From positions 35,756,501 to 35,820,500 of the forward strand of contig NC_134108.1 in the NCBI RefSeq assembly GCF_040939455.1: DNA of 64,000 nucleotides, read 5' to 3'. Source of the stretch: Microcebus murinus (Eukaryota > Chordata > Mammalia > Primates > Cheirogaleidae). Shown in pieces: positions 12,097 through 22,890 of the stretch (position 1 is its first letter; each line of letters opens with the position of its first letter). The notes below the pieces were generated by a model, which had not been told where the DNA came from, made no database searches, and saw only the letters and a program-made list of their open reading frames with translations. The translations under genes were made by a program, and so were the position numbers.

Positions 12097-12447
12097 AATG
12101 AATGAATTTATTCCCCACTCATTCATTCACAAATACTTATTTCAATGCACTACTAAAGGTGATTTTACAATATCAGTCCCACGAATGTAAGTGAATTATT
12201 TCTTCCAGTGATTATTTTGATGAGAATATGTATAAATTCCAGCATATGTTTAACTAAATAAAAGCTATTCAAATTAGTTTATAGATATCACTCTGACTTG
12301 AAAGCATCCGCTAAGATGCCATTGCTGAAAGTGCAAAAAGCAATTTGTGGTAAGCATACCATTTTTTTAATAGAAGTAAAGTTTTGGATGTTGGTGAAGT
12401 AGACATTATTTGAATTTATCATCACCTAGTGTTATTTTTACGATCCC
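12097..12447. other. Intergenic, no recognised element
   Basis: AT-rich unique sequence between the tandem repeat and a MaLR LTR. Confidence 0.5.
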
Positions 12448-12904
12448 TGTAGTATTAGTTCCCTAGGGCTGCCATAACAAAGTACCACAAACTGGGTGGC
12501 TTAAACCAATAAAAATTTATTGTTTCATAGTTCTGGAGCCTAGAAGTCCAAATTGAGGTGTTGGCAAGGCCATGCTCCTCCTCAAGGCTCTAGAGAAGGA
12601 GGCTTCCTTGCCTCTTCCTGCCTTCTGGTGATTTCCAGTACTCCTTGTTGTTCCTTGGCTCAAGGATGCATCACTCTGATCTCTGCCTCCCTTGTCACAT
12701 GGCATTCTCCCTGTATGTCTGTTTCCAAATTTCACTCCTCTTCTTATAAGCACGCCAGTCATATTCAATTATGGGTCCACCCCACTCTAGAACAACCTCA
12801 ACTTCATTACATCTGCAAAGATCCTATTTCCAAATAAGGTTGCATTCACAGATATCAGGGGTTAGGGCTTCAACATAACTTTTTGGGCAACGCAATTCAA
12901 CTCA
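12448..12904 (+). mobile_element. MaLR solo LTR (MLT1 type)
   Basis: Non-coding LTR starting TG...TATTAGTTCCC with 'ctagggctgccataacaaag', 'accacaaactgggtggctta', 'atagttctggagcc', 'ggtgttggcaaggcc' and 'catcactctgatctctgcc', ending in '...gcaattcaactca'. The open frames on both strands here are within the LTR. Confidence 0.82.
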
Positions 12905-12905
12905 A

Positions 12906-13638
12906 CTCTTTATGTGTCAATTTAACCAGGCTAGAGTCCCTGGGTATTCAATCAAACACCAACGTAGATGTTGCTGTGAAGGTATTTTATAGATGTGATT
13001 AAAGTACATCACCAGTTGGCTTTTTTGGAAGGCCTTCCCAATCTTCCTTCCCAACATAAGGAAGATTATCCTAGGTCATCTGGGTTGGCCCGATTCATAT
13101 GCCTTAAGAGCAGAACTGAGACTTCCCTGGGGAAGAGATTCTACTGCAGCCTGCAGTGCCGACTCCTGCTCAGGAGTTTCTGCCTGTCCTTCCTGACAGC
13201 CTACCTTATGGATTTTGGACTTGCCACAATCATGTAAACCAATTCCTTGCAATAAATTCATATACATATACATATATATATATAAACATACAAATATATA
13301 ATGTTATAAATTATTATAAATATTTTAAAATATACATTTAAAAATATATAAATATTTAATATATAATATATAAATATTTATATATAATATATAATATAAA
13401 TATTTATATATTATATATGCTATTTATATTATATTATATAATATATATTATATAAATATAAACATAAATAAACAAATATATTAAAATATATAAATTATAA
13501 TATATATTATATAATTATATATAATATATATTAAAATATGTAAATATATTAATGTATAAATATTATAAAATACATAATAAAAACATAAACTATATATATT
13601 GCTAGTTCTGTTTCTCTGGTGGAACCCTAACTGAAACA
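12906..13638 (+). mobile_element. MaLR LTR (MLT1D-like) expanded by AT-rich DNA
   Basis: Starts 'tttatgtgtcaatttaacc' and contains 'tgctcaggagtttctgcctg', 'ggacttgccacaatcatgta', 'ccttgcaataaattcatata', then an AT expansion, and closes with 'ctagttctgtttctctggtg' and 'gaaccctaactgaaaca'. It abuts the MLT1 LTR on its left. No retroviral coding sequence is present. Confidence 0.8.
13261..13600. repeat. 340-bp AT-rich low-complexity expansion
   Basis: Almost entirely A and T, made of TATA, ATATAAAT and TTATATAATATA units, with many short self-complementary stretches. It occupies the place where MLT1D LTRs normally carry a short 'tatatatacac' string, so it appears to have grown from that seed. 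Confidence 0.9.
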
Positions 13639-13717
13639 ATACTTAGAGTATGCTTTAAATCAACATTTCCTCATTCAGAAATCACGGGCTGAGCACCTGT
13701 ACTGCTGCCTGCAGGCT

Positions 13718-13885
13718 GGTGTAGGGGTTATGTGCACAAGCTCAGAGTCTGGCCCCACTGCTTACCTGTTCTTTCACCATATGCAAAGTAACATAACTTC
13801 CCATTGCCTCAGTTTCCTTATCTAAGGGTGAATAATAATATCATCTTGTAACTCATACTTGTTCATACTTAAAACAGTTAGTTTA
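13718..13885 (+). mobile_element. MIR SINE
   Basis: Diverged sense MIR: 'ggttatgtgcacaagctcag', 'agtctggccccactgcttac', 'ttgcctcagtttccttatct' and 'gtgaataataatatcatctt'. Confidence 0.7.
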
Positions 13886-15148
13886 TAACCAATGGTGTGC
13901 TAGAGCCCGCTCATACTGGCTCAAGAAAGCCTATTGTGATCATCCTTTCTCACATTTAGCTTCAAGGACTTTGACAAGTTAAACTTGGCTGTAGTGGAAA
14001 TATTTATACCATGGAAATTGACAAACACTGCAAGTCAGGACTTAAGAAAAAAAACAAAAACAGCACAGCATTGCTTATACCAGTGACTGATACAAAGTTA
14101 GCATTCTGTAAACAGTGATTATGATAGGTAAATCGCAATATGAAAAAAAGTTGGGTAAAATTCATTTCCTATCCTCAAAATGAGTGATTACTGCCAGTCT
14201 GGACAGTCCCTTTGTGCAAAATAGAAAAAGGAACTCCTCCTTCAAGACACATCAGTGACATCTGAAAGGAAATCATTATATTATATTAAGTCACCTGTGT
14301 GAATGGTGCACAACCCAGACAACTAACTACACTTAGTATTCCTATAAGAAACTATATGCACAGTGACTGTTTCATTTTCCATCCTTGTTTTAAAGGTAAT
14401 TTTTCCTACTCAGCATGTGAGGTGTTCCCCTTTCATTATTTAATCCTCAAATATAATTTCATTCTTATGAAAAAAATGCTTGAAAATAAAGATATTTATT
14501 AAATTAAATACAATATTTTCTATTTTAGGACATTTTGAAACATCTCTGGCAGAGAAATGGACCTCAGCAAGAGGATCAGAAAGAGAAATAAACAGTCACT
14601 GCAAACACAAATGCTGAATGAAGGGAGAGGACAGGGACATATATTTATAAAATAGACTAAAATTGGACAATGCACAAGAACAGCAAAAAAAAAAAAAAAA
14701 AAGACAACAATAACAATGAGGACTTCAACGGTGAAGAGCTCTTGGAATGTTTGGAGAACTAATTCTCCCTTGCCAGTGCCCCCAAGCTTGCACCAAGATG
14801 CCCAGCGGTTTACCCTTGGACCTGAGCCAGGCCAGCTACACAGGGTGCAAGGTTTCTTATGCCCACCGTGGTGGTCCTTGAGAGCTATCCTGAAGATAGC
14901 CTCCCTGGCGCATTCCTGGTGCACTCACGGAATCTGCCGCTTCCCAAGTCTTTTAAGATGAGAAATGAAAGCCCAAGAGCTGCATTAAAGTGAGCCCCAA
15001 ACACCCGCGACCAAAGCCAGCAGTTATGGCGAAGCATCCTGGATTCCCATGAGAAACTCTCTGGATCCAGTTCCTCTACGTCACACAAGTCTCCAAACAG
15101 GAGGCCACAAGAGTTTAAAAATACTGCGAGTCCTCGAGATTTCCCTGG

Positions 15149-15158
15149 CCATATTTAG
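15149..15158 (+). promoter_or_regulatory. Near-consensus CArG/MEF2-like site
   Basis: CCATATTTAG is one base from the SRF CArG consensus CC(A/T)6GG and one from the MEF2 consensus. A single 10-bp match is weak evidence; it is noted because it lies in a repeat-poor block. Confidence 0.25.
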
Positions 15159-15420
15159 TTCACTTGTCTCATAGTAGTTGAAAAGAAACAAAGGGAGACG
15201 GAGGGAGAGAAAAGGCAGAGAGGGTACAGCTGCAGGAGTTAGGGACATGGATACCCCGCTGCCACCCTCCTCCCGCCCGCATGCCCACCCAGCCCCCGAG
15301 GCTCTCTAGAGCTTGTTTTCTCTCTCCAGGGAAGCTGCAGCCAAGGTACTCCTCCGCCACCCCTGGACATCTGCTTGGCTTGTCTATTTTCTGCTACAGG
15401 CAGAGGACAGGAAGGAAGAG

Positions 15421-15480
15421 TTTGTTTCCTGTAAATAGAGGGAGAGAAAATTACAGCTATTATTGTTTTGACAACGGAAG
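15421..15480 (+). promoter_or_regulatory. Clustered FOX, ETS and SOX-like motifs
   Basis: Within 60 bases there are an ETS core (TTTCCTG, reverse strand CAGGAAA), an overlapping forkhead match GTAAATA, a SOX core ATTGTT at 15462 and a second ETS core ACGGAAG at 15474. This combination is found in vascular enhancers, and in human the nearest upstream gene, HEY2, is arterial. Enhancer function is inference. Confidence 0.3.
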
Positions 15481-16326
15481 CCCTCCCTGAAACTTGTACC
15501 ACGGTTCATTCCTGACAGGCATCAGGTCTGAGTTGCCGACTCTCGGCAGAAATTCCTCCCAAGGGGTCTCTGAGGAAAGCTGAAAGCCTTGATGGCTTTG
15601 CATTAGATGTCTAATGGCATAAGATGTAATTCTGGGCAATCTTGCTACTGGGCTGTGGAAATGGAATGCAGCCTGTGCTTTGATGAATGTTTTGGTACAA
15701 GCCTCTGCTGCCCCAGATGAGCAGGCTGGGTCTGGACCCTTAGGCACGCACACCGATCTAAGCAAACACACACCCCAGGGTGGAAAAGGCCTTGATAAGG
15801 CAAATTATTTAAGTTTATCTTTTAACTGTCTCCCTCTGTTCCCTGCCCTCCCAAATTTCATTTCTTTTGATGATTCCTTGACTTTTTGAACTAAATATAG
15901 ATACATACATGTTCAATGAAAAGCTACAAAATTAACCTAGTTTCAATATTTTATGTGTCCACATGTTGGTGGGAATATATTCAACCATGATCCTCAGACA
16001 CATGTTTGTTATTTTTAGATGTTTTAAATTTGTCTTTTACCTGATTGGTATTTGATATGTAAAAAGAAAGGAGGCAAGGAGCTAACCAGCACTATTGGGT
16101 AGGGAGGCAGAGGAAAATCTGCTACTATGTCCACTTACTGAGAATGAGATTTGTTACTCAAAGAGAGTGATTATCTCCTATTGATATGACAAATAAACTT
16201 AATTTTGATAGTTGAAGCAAGATTCATTATTTTTGTTATCAACTGTATTAAGAAGGGGTTGTTTAGATTTCTTTGGTGAACTTGCAACAATAATAGAACA
16301 CCTGAAGCAGAATTAAGTTATTGAGA

Positions 16327-16630
16327 TTGCTGAGCATGGTGGCTCATGCCTATATTCCCAGCCAGCACTTTGGGAGGCCAAGGCAGGAAGATTGCTTGAG
16401 ACCAGGAGTTCAAGACCAGCCTGGGAAACATACGGAGACACCATGTCTAAGAAAAAATTTTTTTTTAATTAGCAGGGTGTTTAGTATGCCTGTAGCCCCA
16501 GGGACTCGGGAGGTTGAGGTGGGAGGATTACTTGAACCCAGAATTTTGAGGTTATAGTGAACCATGATCAGGCCACTGCATTCCAGCCTGGGTGACAGAG
16601 TAAGAGCCTGTCTCTAAATAAATAAATAGT
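16327..16630 (+). mobile_element. Alu (AluJ-like), dimeric
   Basis: Sense dimer: 'tgagcatggtggctcatgcc', 'agcactttgggaggcc', 'aagaccagcctggg', a linker with A6TTTTTTTTTAATT, 'gcctgtagccccagggactc', 'ccactgcattccagcctggg' and a tail of AAATA units. Divergence suggests an old copy. Confidence 0.9.
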
Positions 16631-16639
16631 ATCATTTTT

Positions 16640-17783
16640 ACTCTTGGCTATCTTGACATCACACTTCACACTCTTTGGTTGTTCTCTCTTACCAGCTGCT
16701 TCTTTGGAATGTCCCCTACTGGTCCCTTTTCCTCTGTTCCACCTCCAAATGAGAGTACGTCCCAAAGCTCAATCCTGGTCTCTCTTCAATGTTCCATCTA
16801 AGCCAATGGCTTTAATAATATCTATATGGATTCCCAATTTGTGACTTTAGGCATTACTTGTCACCAGAATTCCAGATTCTTAGAAACCACAGCCTACCTG
16901 ATACATCCACTTGGCCATCTCAAACTACATCATGAGCTTCACATGCCTAGAACAGGACTCTTGTTTCCTCAGCCCCAAACCTGCTCCTACTCAGCATCCC
17001 CATCTCAATAATTGCTATCACCATTCACCTAGATGCTCGGTCAGGAAATAATCCCTGATTCTTCTTTCCCCCTTATTCCCCATTTCCAATCTGCCAGCAA
17101 TTTCTCATAGCTTTACTTCCAACCTTTACCTTCTATCTCTCTTTCATTGCTACTATCTTAGTCCAAGTCACCATTCTCTTTCACCTGGACAATTGTGAAA
17201 TAGCCCCCACTGATAGCTCTACTTAGATGTTTGCATACCTAAAATCCTTCTACACAAATAAGCTAGAATTATCTTTTCAAAATGTAAATGGGAGCATATT
17301 ATTCTCTTGCATGAAGTCCTTCAATAACTTCCCATTATACTCAGAATAAAATCCAAACACCTTACCTTGACCTGCGTAATCCTGCCACCAATTATCTCTT
17401 TTACATAATATAACCCCCTATACTCACACACTCTGTTCATCTTTCTCCTCTCTAGGGAGTCTCTTCTCTACTGGACTCTCTGCTTGAAATGCTTTTTCCA
17501 TGGAACTTCATAACCTTGGCACTTTCGTGATACTCAGATCTAAGTTAGATGTCACCTTCTCAGAGGGGCCTAATGCTTTTCTCAACTCTATTTCTATCAT
17601 TGAACTTATCACTGTTTGGTGAGTTGTTGTTCATTTACTTGTTTACCTTTTCCCTCCAACTATATCCTGAGCTTTCATGAGCAGAGTCCTTGTCTTTATG
17701 TCCAACAATGTAGCCTGAATCCCTAGAAGATCCCCTGGCATATTAATGATGCTCAATAACTGCTGAATCAATGAGAGAATCAA
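16640..17783 (+). mobile_element. L2, long sense copy
   Basis: About 1.1 kb follows the L2 sense strand, including 'caatggctttaataatatct', 'ccccaaacctgctcctactc', 'caccattctctttcacctgg', 'aaaatccaaacaccttacc', 'gatgtcaccttctcagaggg' and the end 'ggcatattaatgatgctcaa'. Reading frames are broken. It faces the antisense L2 immediately to its right. Confidence 0.85.
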
Positions 17784-17794
17784 TACACATCCCA

Positions 17795-18620
17795 CCAGAA
17801 CTCTGATCTGATCTGGGATATCAGGAAAGACTTTTCTAAAGAAGTGTTGTCTGAGTGAAATCTTGAATGATGGATGGTAATTAATTGGAAAAATTCACGA
17901 AGGGCAAGAGGAAAGAAAAGCATTCTAGACAGAAGAAATAATAGGTGCAAACATCTGGAGTTAGGAGGAGTGTAGTGCATTGGTTATCCCATAGGAGAAT
18001 ACCATGTCTGGAGTACAGAAAAGGAGAGTAGAGATAGTCTTCTAAACTGAGACTTACAGAAGCAGTCAGGACTTCTAGGCCAGGTTAAGGATTCCAAGCT
18101 TTACTTTGAGGGCTTTGGGAAACCATTGCACATGTAAGCAGACAAGTGGCATAAAATTTACTCTCTAAAAATATCCCTTTGGCTGCACAGTAAAGAAGAG
18201 ATTGAGGTGGGAGGCAGTGTGGCTACTGTCCTTCCTGCCATTGGGTGGCTGCTGCAATGATCTAGATGAAAGATCATAGTAGCTTGGACTAAACTAATGG
18301 TGGAGGAGATGGAGAAATTGGGACAGATTGTAGAGATATTTAGGAGGTAAAATAGATAGTTGTGTTTAATTAGATAAAGGTGAGTGAGAGAGTGAGCAGA
18401 GATGGAGATGCTAAGCTTGAAGCACGGGTTTTGGACTTGCATGCATACTTGGATGGATGGTGGCACCGTATATGGAGGTAGGGAACATGAAAGAGAATTA
18501 GAATGACAAAAAATATTAAAAGGTTGGTTTTCTGTATGCTGAGTCTGAATGCCTTTAAGATATCCAAGTGCAGATGTGTAATAGACAGTTGGGGTCATCG
18601 GTAATTCAAAGGCAAAGTAT
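17795..18620 (-). mobile_element. L2, antisense copy
   Basis: Reverse complement of L2: 'cattctagacagaagaaata', 'ccaggttaaggattccaag', 'ccctttggctgcacagtaaa', 'tagcttggactaaacta' and 'gatatccaagtgcagatgtg'. The last 150-200 bases of the L2 3' end are missing at the left border. The 157-codon open frame on the - strand is decayed L2, not a gene. Confidence 0.82.
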
Positions 18621-19336
18621 GGTGGGCACAAGATAAAAATTCAGGAACCTTGTTTATGTCCTAACGTGTGATAACAAGGACTGTTTTGTATTATTTATAC
18701 TTGCCTCTACTTGTCTAACACACACATATAAGTTACTATGACCACTGCAAATAGCAAATGCGTATGAAGGCAAATTGTATAGATTATTTTAAAGAAGCAA
18801 AATAAATGTTCATTGAGAAAGTTTTTATTTAATACATAGTAAAAAAGAGTGAAAGATAGGAAAATCATATATTTTAAGTTTGCCTTAAACATTCATAACA
18901 TGTTTTTTTTTTTGCCAAAATTTCAAACTGGTTAAAAATTGCCAAATGATAAAAACTCCCTGCAAAATGACTGTGTTTATGGACAAATTTATTGAAGTAT
19001 CAAAATCAGGTTAATAATGAGACAAATATATTCTAATTAAAGATTCTTGCTATAATTCTATAAGGATTGTTTTGGCGTTGAAGAATCATAATGAAAGGGG
19101 GTACATTGTTCTTCTAAAACAAATGCAAAAAATAGTAGTGGTCCACCTTGAAATTCTGACTAATCCTTCATGTAACTCAAAAACAACTGCTTGACATGAA
19201 TTGATTAGAGCTTGAACTTGTGTTTAAGTTTGAATTGGTTTAAGCGAGATATAAGCCTGAGTGGCAGTGTGTGATAGAAGACACATGCATGACATGCCAT
19301 AAGTGTGAGGGTGGCCATTTCATGGAAGTGAACTAT
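18621..19336. other. Intergenic, no recognised element
   Basis: AT-rich unique sequence; a T9-10 run at about 18903 only. Confidence 0.5.
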
Positions 19337-19815
19337 AGTATATTAGTTTCCTAGGCCTTCTATAACAAAATAGCACAAACCACGTGGCTTAAAATATCAG
19401 AAATTCATTGTCCCACAGTTCTGGAGGCTAGAAGTCCCAAACCAAGGTGTTGGCAGGGCCATGCTCCCTCCAAATCCTGTAGGGGAGGATCCTTCTTTGC
19501 CTCTTGTATCTCCGGGCATTCCTTGGTTTGTGGCAGCGTAACTCCAATCTCTGCCTCCATCATTGCATGGCCATCTTCCCCCGTGTCTGTGTGTCTCTGT
19601 GTCTCCACATGGCATTTTTCTCCCTATGTCTTCATTTTCTCTTTTTTATAAGGACACCAGTCATATTGGTTTAGGGCCCACCCTAGTCGGGTATGATCTC
19701 ATCTTAATTTATTACATCTACAAAAAACCCTACTTCTAAATAAATTCACTTGCAGTTACCAGGGATTAAAAGTTCAATATATCTTTTGGGGAAGGACAAA
19801 ATTCAACCTCCAACA
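19337..19815 (+). mobile_element. MaLR solo LTR (MLT1 type)
   Basis: Same family as 12448-12904: 'tattagtttcctaggccttc', 'acaaaatagcacaaaccacg', 'cacagttctggaggctagaa', 'aggtgttggcagggccatgc', 'aaggacaccagtcatattgg' and 'agggcccaccctagtcgg', ending 'aaaattcaacctccaaca'. Non-coding. Confidence 0.85.
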
Positions 19816-21901
19816 TCCACCATGGGTGCAGGTGGAAATATGTATGTGTGAACTTGCAAGTTTGGACTTAGTGCATGAGTGCGTGTTCTGGTGAGTGTGT
19901 GTGCAGAACTACGACCAAGTAACCAATTTGTTGATCTCCATTCTGCTTCCAGGGTCTCACTTTCTGCGGTTGCTTGGCTAGCTTTTATGCTGTCCCATGA
20001 CTCCATTCACAATGAGTAATGGATCATTTCCGGGCTCTCACTCCCACTTTTAATGAATACCAACACTAATTAACTGACAGTAACATGTAGCTGCTCTTGG
20101 CTGCGTGCATCTCTCACTGAGGTCATAACGGCTGTTGGTAATGTGATTTATTACTGGGTAAGGCACACTCTGGGACTCTCAATGTGAAGACCATTTTTGC
20201 AAGTGCCAAAGCAGTGCAAGGCAGGCCTTTGTTGGTAAGGTAATATGTTCCATAGCTCCTGGACCTTGGCATAATGACTCATCAAAGTCATTCCAAAGTG
20301 GAACTATGGTTCCGCTGGAATCCTCTAAAGATTTCCAACCACAGTACCTTCTGCTGGGACGGACAGAGGACTACTGTTTGAATAAGGCCTACTTGCTTAT
20401 ATCCTGAAATCAGAAACAGCAACAGAACCCCCTAAATTCTCAGAACACCACATATCAATATTATTATTATTATTAGCTTTAGAATTGTTCTGTGAGTGAG
20501 TGACAAAATTCCATCTCAGGAAGAAAAAAGACCAATAAAGCAATATCAAGAATTTCTACTTAGGGGAATGGCAGGCACCCAAGCCCTTATATGCCCTGCT
20601 GTGAGGTCACTTGGGCAGCCTGCTTTAGGACACAACTCTGTACTCCCCGTGAACTCTACCAAATTAGCTTTACATGCTGAAGCCGTTTTGCTTCTCTAGA
20701 GGATCAAAGTAGCTGGACTCAGTCCCAGTGTTCTGTTGATAACCAGTCACAGGATACGTTTGCACCCTGTTCTGCTCGTGGTACACCATGCTGCGGATTC
20801 CTCTGTATTTCCCAGTTTATATCCATAGAGGGAACTTAGGTTCACATATTTCCTTCTATTATCTGCACTAATCTGGTGACCTGAGATCATTTATGTACCC
20901 TTCACTCTTGTTACAATGCGTCTGGAACCACGTAACATTTTTTTCTCATGTATGGGGCTACTGTTCCCAACCAAGCCCTTTTATCCTTCCTATAATAACC
21001 TTTGTAATAGTAACAGCACCTCCTTGTAACACTTAAAATGCTTGTCTCACAAGGCCAGCCTGACAAGGGAAAGTATGTCAATATGATTTTCAAATGACAT
21101 CTGAATAGTGAAAAATCACAAGACTGTCTAGCCAAAGTGAAACAATGACAGTCAAAAAGATGTATCACATAAGAAATAAAGAATGGAAGAGAACAATGTA
21201 ATTTAGAATGAATGAATTTGAGTTATTCAGTGGTGGGTATCATTGGTCGATATGCCACACATGAATTCATTTTTCTTTTTCTGCTGTTCAAGTCACATGA
21301 ACTAAGAGCATTTTCTGCACACATACATATATACAAATATATACTAAATGTGACCATAAAGTATTGAAACTGACTTTTATTAAAAAATGCTAGAACTTAA
21401 ATATCCAAATTATTATTTTCCTTCAATGTAAAATCGTGTGGTTTTTTTCTAATGCTGCTACATTTATCTAAAAACCCTGTGAAGCAGCTGTTTTAGAAAC
21501 ACCCTTGAATTTAGTTTGTGAAAACTAAAAACAACAAGTAGACTCATTACTTTGTAGTCAAATCTTAAATTTGTCATCAAATTGTTTAATCATCTTGAAT
21601 GGTCATAGTCAGAAAGTCAGTTCAAAATGACTGTGAAAAATCAAGCCAGCCCTCTTTGAACATTTACTCTCACATTTTTAACTTTGTCAGATATTCTTAA
21701 AAACAAAAGTGATAAATGCCCATTATAACAAGTCAAACAGAGAGATGTGTAAGGAGAAAATAACAATCTCAATCCTTTTCCCTCCTTCTACTATAACTCT
21801 TATGAACTAATAAAGTATTGATGTTAAAGAATAAATAGCTATATATATTAACCTGGAGGGATAACAATACATGTTTTAAATAAAAAAGAAAGAATAGTAT
21901 G
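19816..21901. other. Repeat-poor intergenic block; candidate regulatory DNA at 20010-20340
   Basis: No repeat recognised apart from a short ATT array at 20459-20476. The part 20010-20340 has balanced composition and several factor-site-like strings: TAATTAA at about 20070, AGGTCA at about 20121, CCTTTGTT at 20227 and a perfect AP-1 site. No gene is visible. Confidence 0.5.
20274..20282. promoter_or_regulatory. Perfect AP-1 site ATGACTCAT
   Basis: Fully palindromic 9-bp AP-1 (FOS/JUN) consensus inside a repeat-poor block. The match is exact; use in vivo is not known. Confidence 0.4.
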
Positions 21902-22202
21902 CAGCCATCCTTCTATATCTATAGGTTCTGCATCCATGGATTCAACCAAGTGCAAATGGAAAATATTCAGAAAAAACACCAACAATACAATAAAAATAAG
22001 AAAAACAATATAGTATAACAACTATTTGCATAGCATTTACACTGTTGTAGGTATTATAAGTAATCTAGAGATAATTTAAAGTATACAGGAGGATGTTATA
22101 TGCAAATACTATGCCATTTTATATAAGGGACTTGAGCATAGCAGGTTTTGGTATCCATGAGGGTCTTCACACCAATCCCCCGAGCATACTGAGTGACAAC
22201 TG
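21902..22202 (+). mobile_element. Tigger-type MITE (MER2-like DNA transposon)
   Basis: About 300 bases with degraded terminal inverted repeats (CAGCCATCCTTC... and ...GAGTGACAACTG). The internal run includes 'atagtataacaactatttgc', 'taggtattataagtaatcta', 'gagataatttaaagtataca' and 'tataagggacttgagcat', which I recognise as the non-autonomous TcMar-Tigger class. It has no transposase. Confidence 0.85.
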
Positions 22203-22683
22203 TATGACTCAAAACTTTTGTCTATACATGTATAGATCTATAGCATGGACATACCAAATTTTATTCAAACACTGCCCTATAGATGAACAGTCAGAATATT
22301 TACAACTTGTTGCCACTACAAGAAATACTCCAGGAGACTTCCTTTACCGTGAGCCTTCATGTGCAGGTGTCATTATTTCTGTAAAAGAGATTTCCTAAAT
22401 TAGAATTTCTGGGTTAAAATGTATATGTCACATTTTTTCATTACTCCTGGGAAGAAGAAAAATGCACAGAATTAGTAAAGCATTACCAAAATCCAATTAA
22501 TGGAAAAATTAAAAGTCCAATCTGTGTTTCCCTGTGCCCGTGACCAGAGAATACTAGCAAGATAATTTAGTGTCTCCAGTCATTCAGGAAAGAGAGAATA
22601 CTCTGTGTACTTTACAAAGGAAAACCAAGGTTATCACTGAAGAAAAGTTCTAGTGTGCCCCATGAAGTATAAATTTTGTTTCG
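22203..22683. other. Intergenic; possible antisense LINE relic
   Basis: 22203-22440 weakly resembles the antisense of an old LINE ('tctgggttaaaatgtatatg'), as does 21690-21900 on the other side of the Tigger element, but neither is secure. Nothing else recognised. Confidence 0.35.
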
Positions 22684-22890
22684 TTTCATAAATATTTATT
22701 GAGTGTCTCCTCTCTGTCAGGAATAGTTGTAGACATAAGAAGAATAGAAGTGGACAGAGTCCCTGGTCCTAAGGAGGCAACAGTCTGATGGGGCAGACAG
22801 ACCGGTGACCACATTCGGAGCACAGCGTGGGAAGGGCTATGATGGAGACAGGTAAAAGCCACACTGGAAACCCAGACATGGGTCACCTGT
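22684..22890 (-). mobile_element. L2 3' end, antisense
   Basis: Starts 'aaatatttattgagtgtctc' with 'gtccctggtcctaaggaggc' and 'gggcagacagacc', the reverse complement of the L2 terminus. Confidence 0.7.

Larger units (their letters stand above)
13886..16326. other. Repeat-poor intergenic block; candidate regulatory DNA
   Basis: About 2.4 kb with no recognised repeat except a poly-A run at about 14685-14702. The part 14700-15800 has higher GC and scattered CpG than its surroundings. It contains no coding frame that I can support. Motif clusters near 15149 and 15421-15480 are listed separately. Confidence 0.5.

Noticed and set aside
13261..13600. AT-rich block as a replication origin or matrix attachment site
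   Set aside because: Composition alone is not enough; its position inside an MLT1D-like LTR gives a simpler explanation.
18158..18631. 157-codon antisense open frame
   Set aside because: Within the antisense L2; this is decayed L2 sequence, not a gene.
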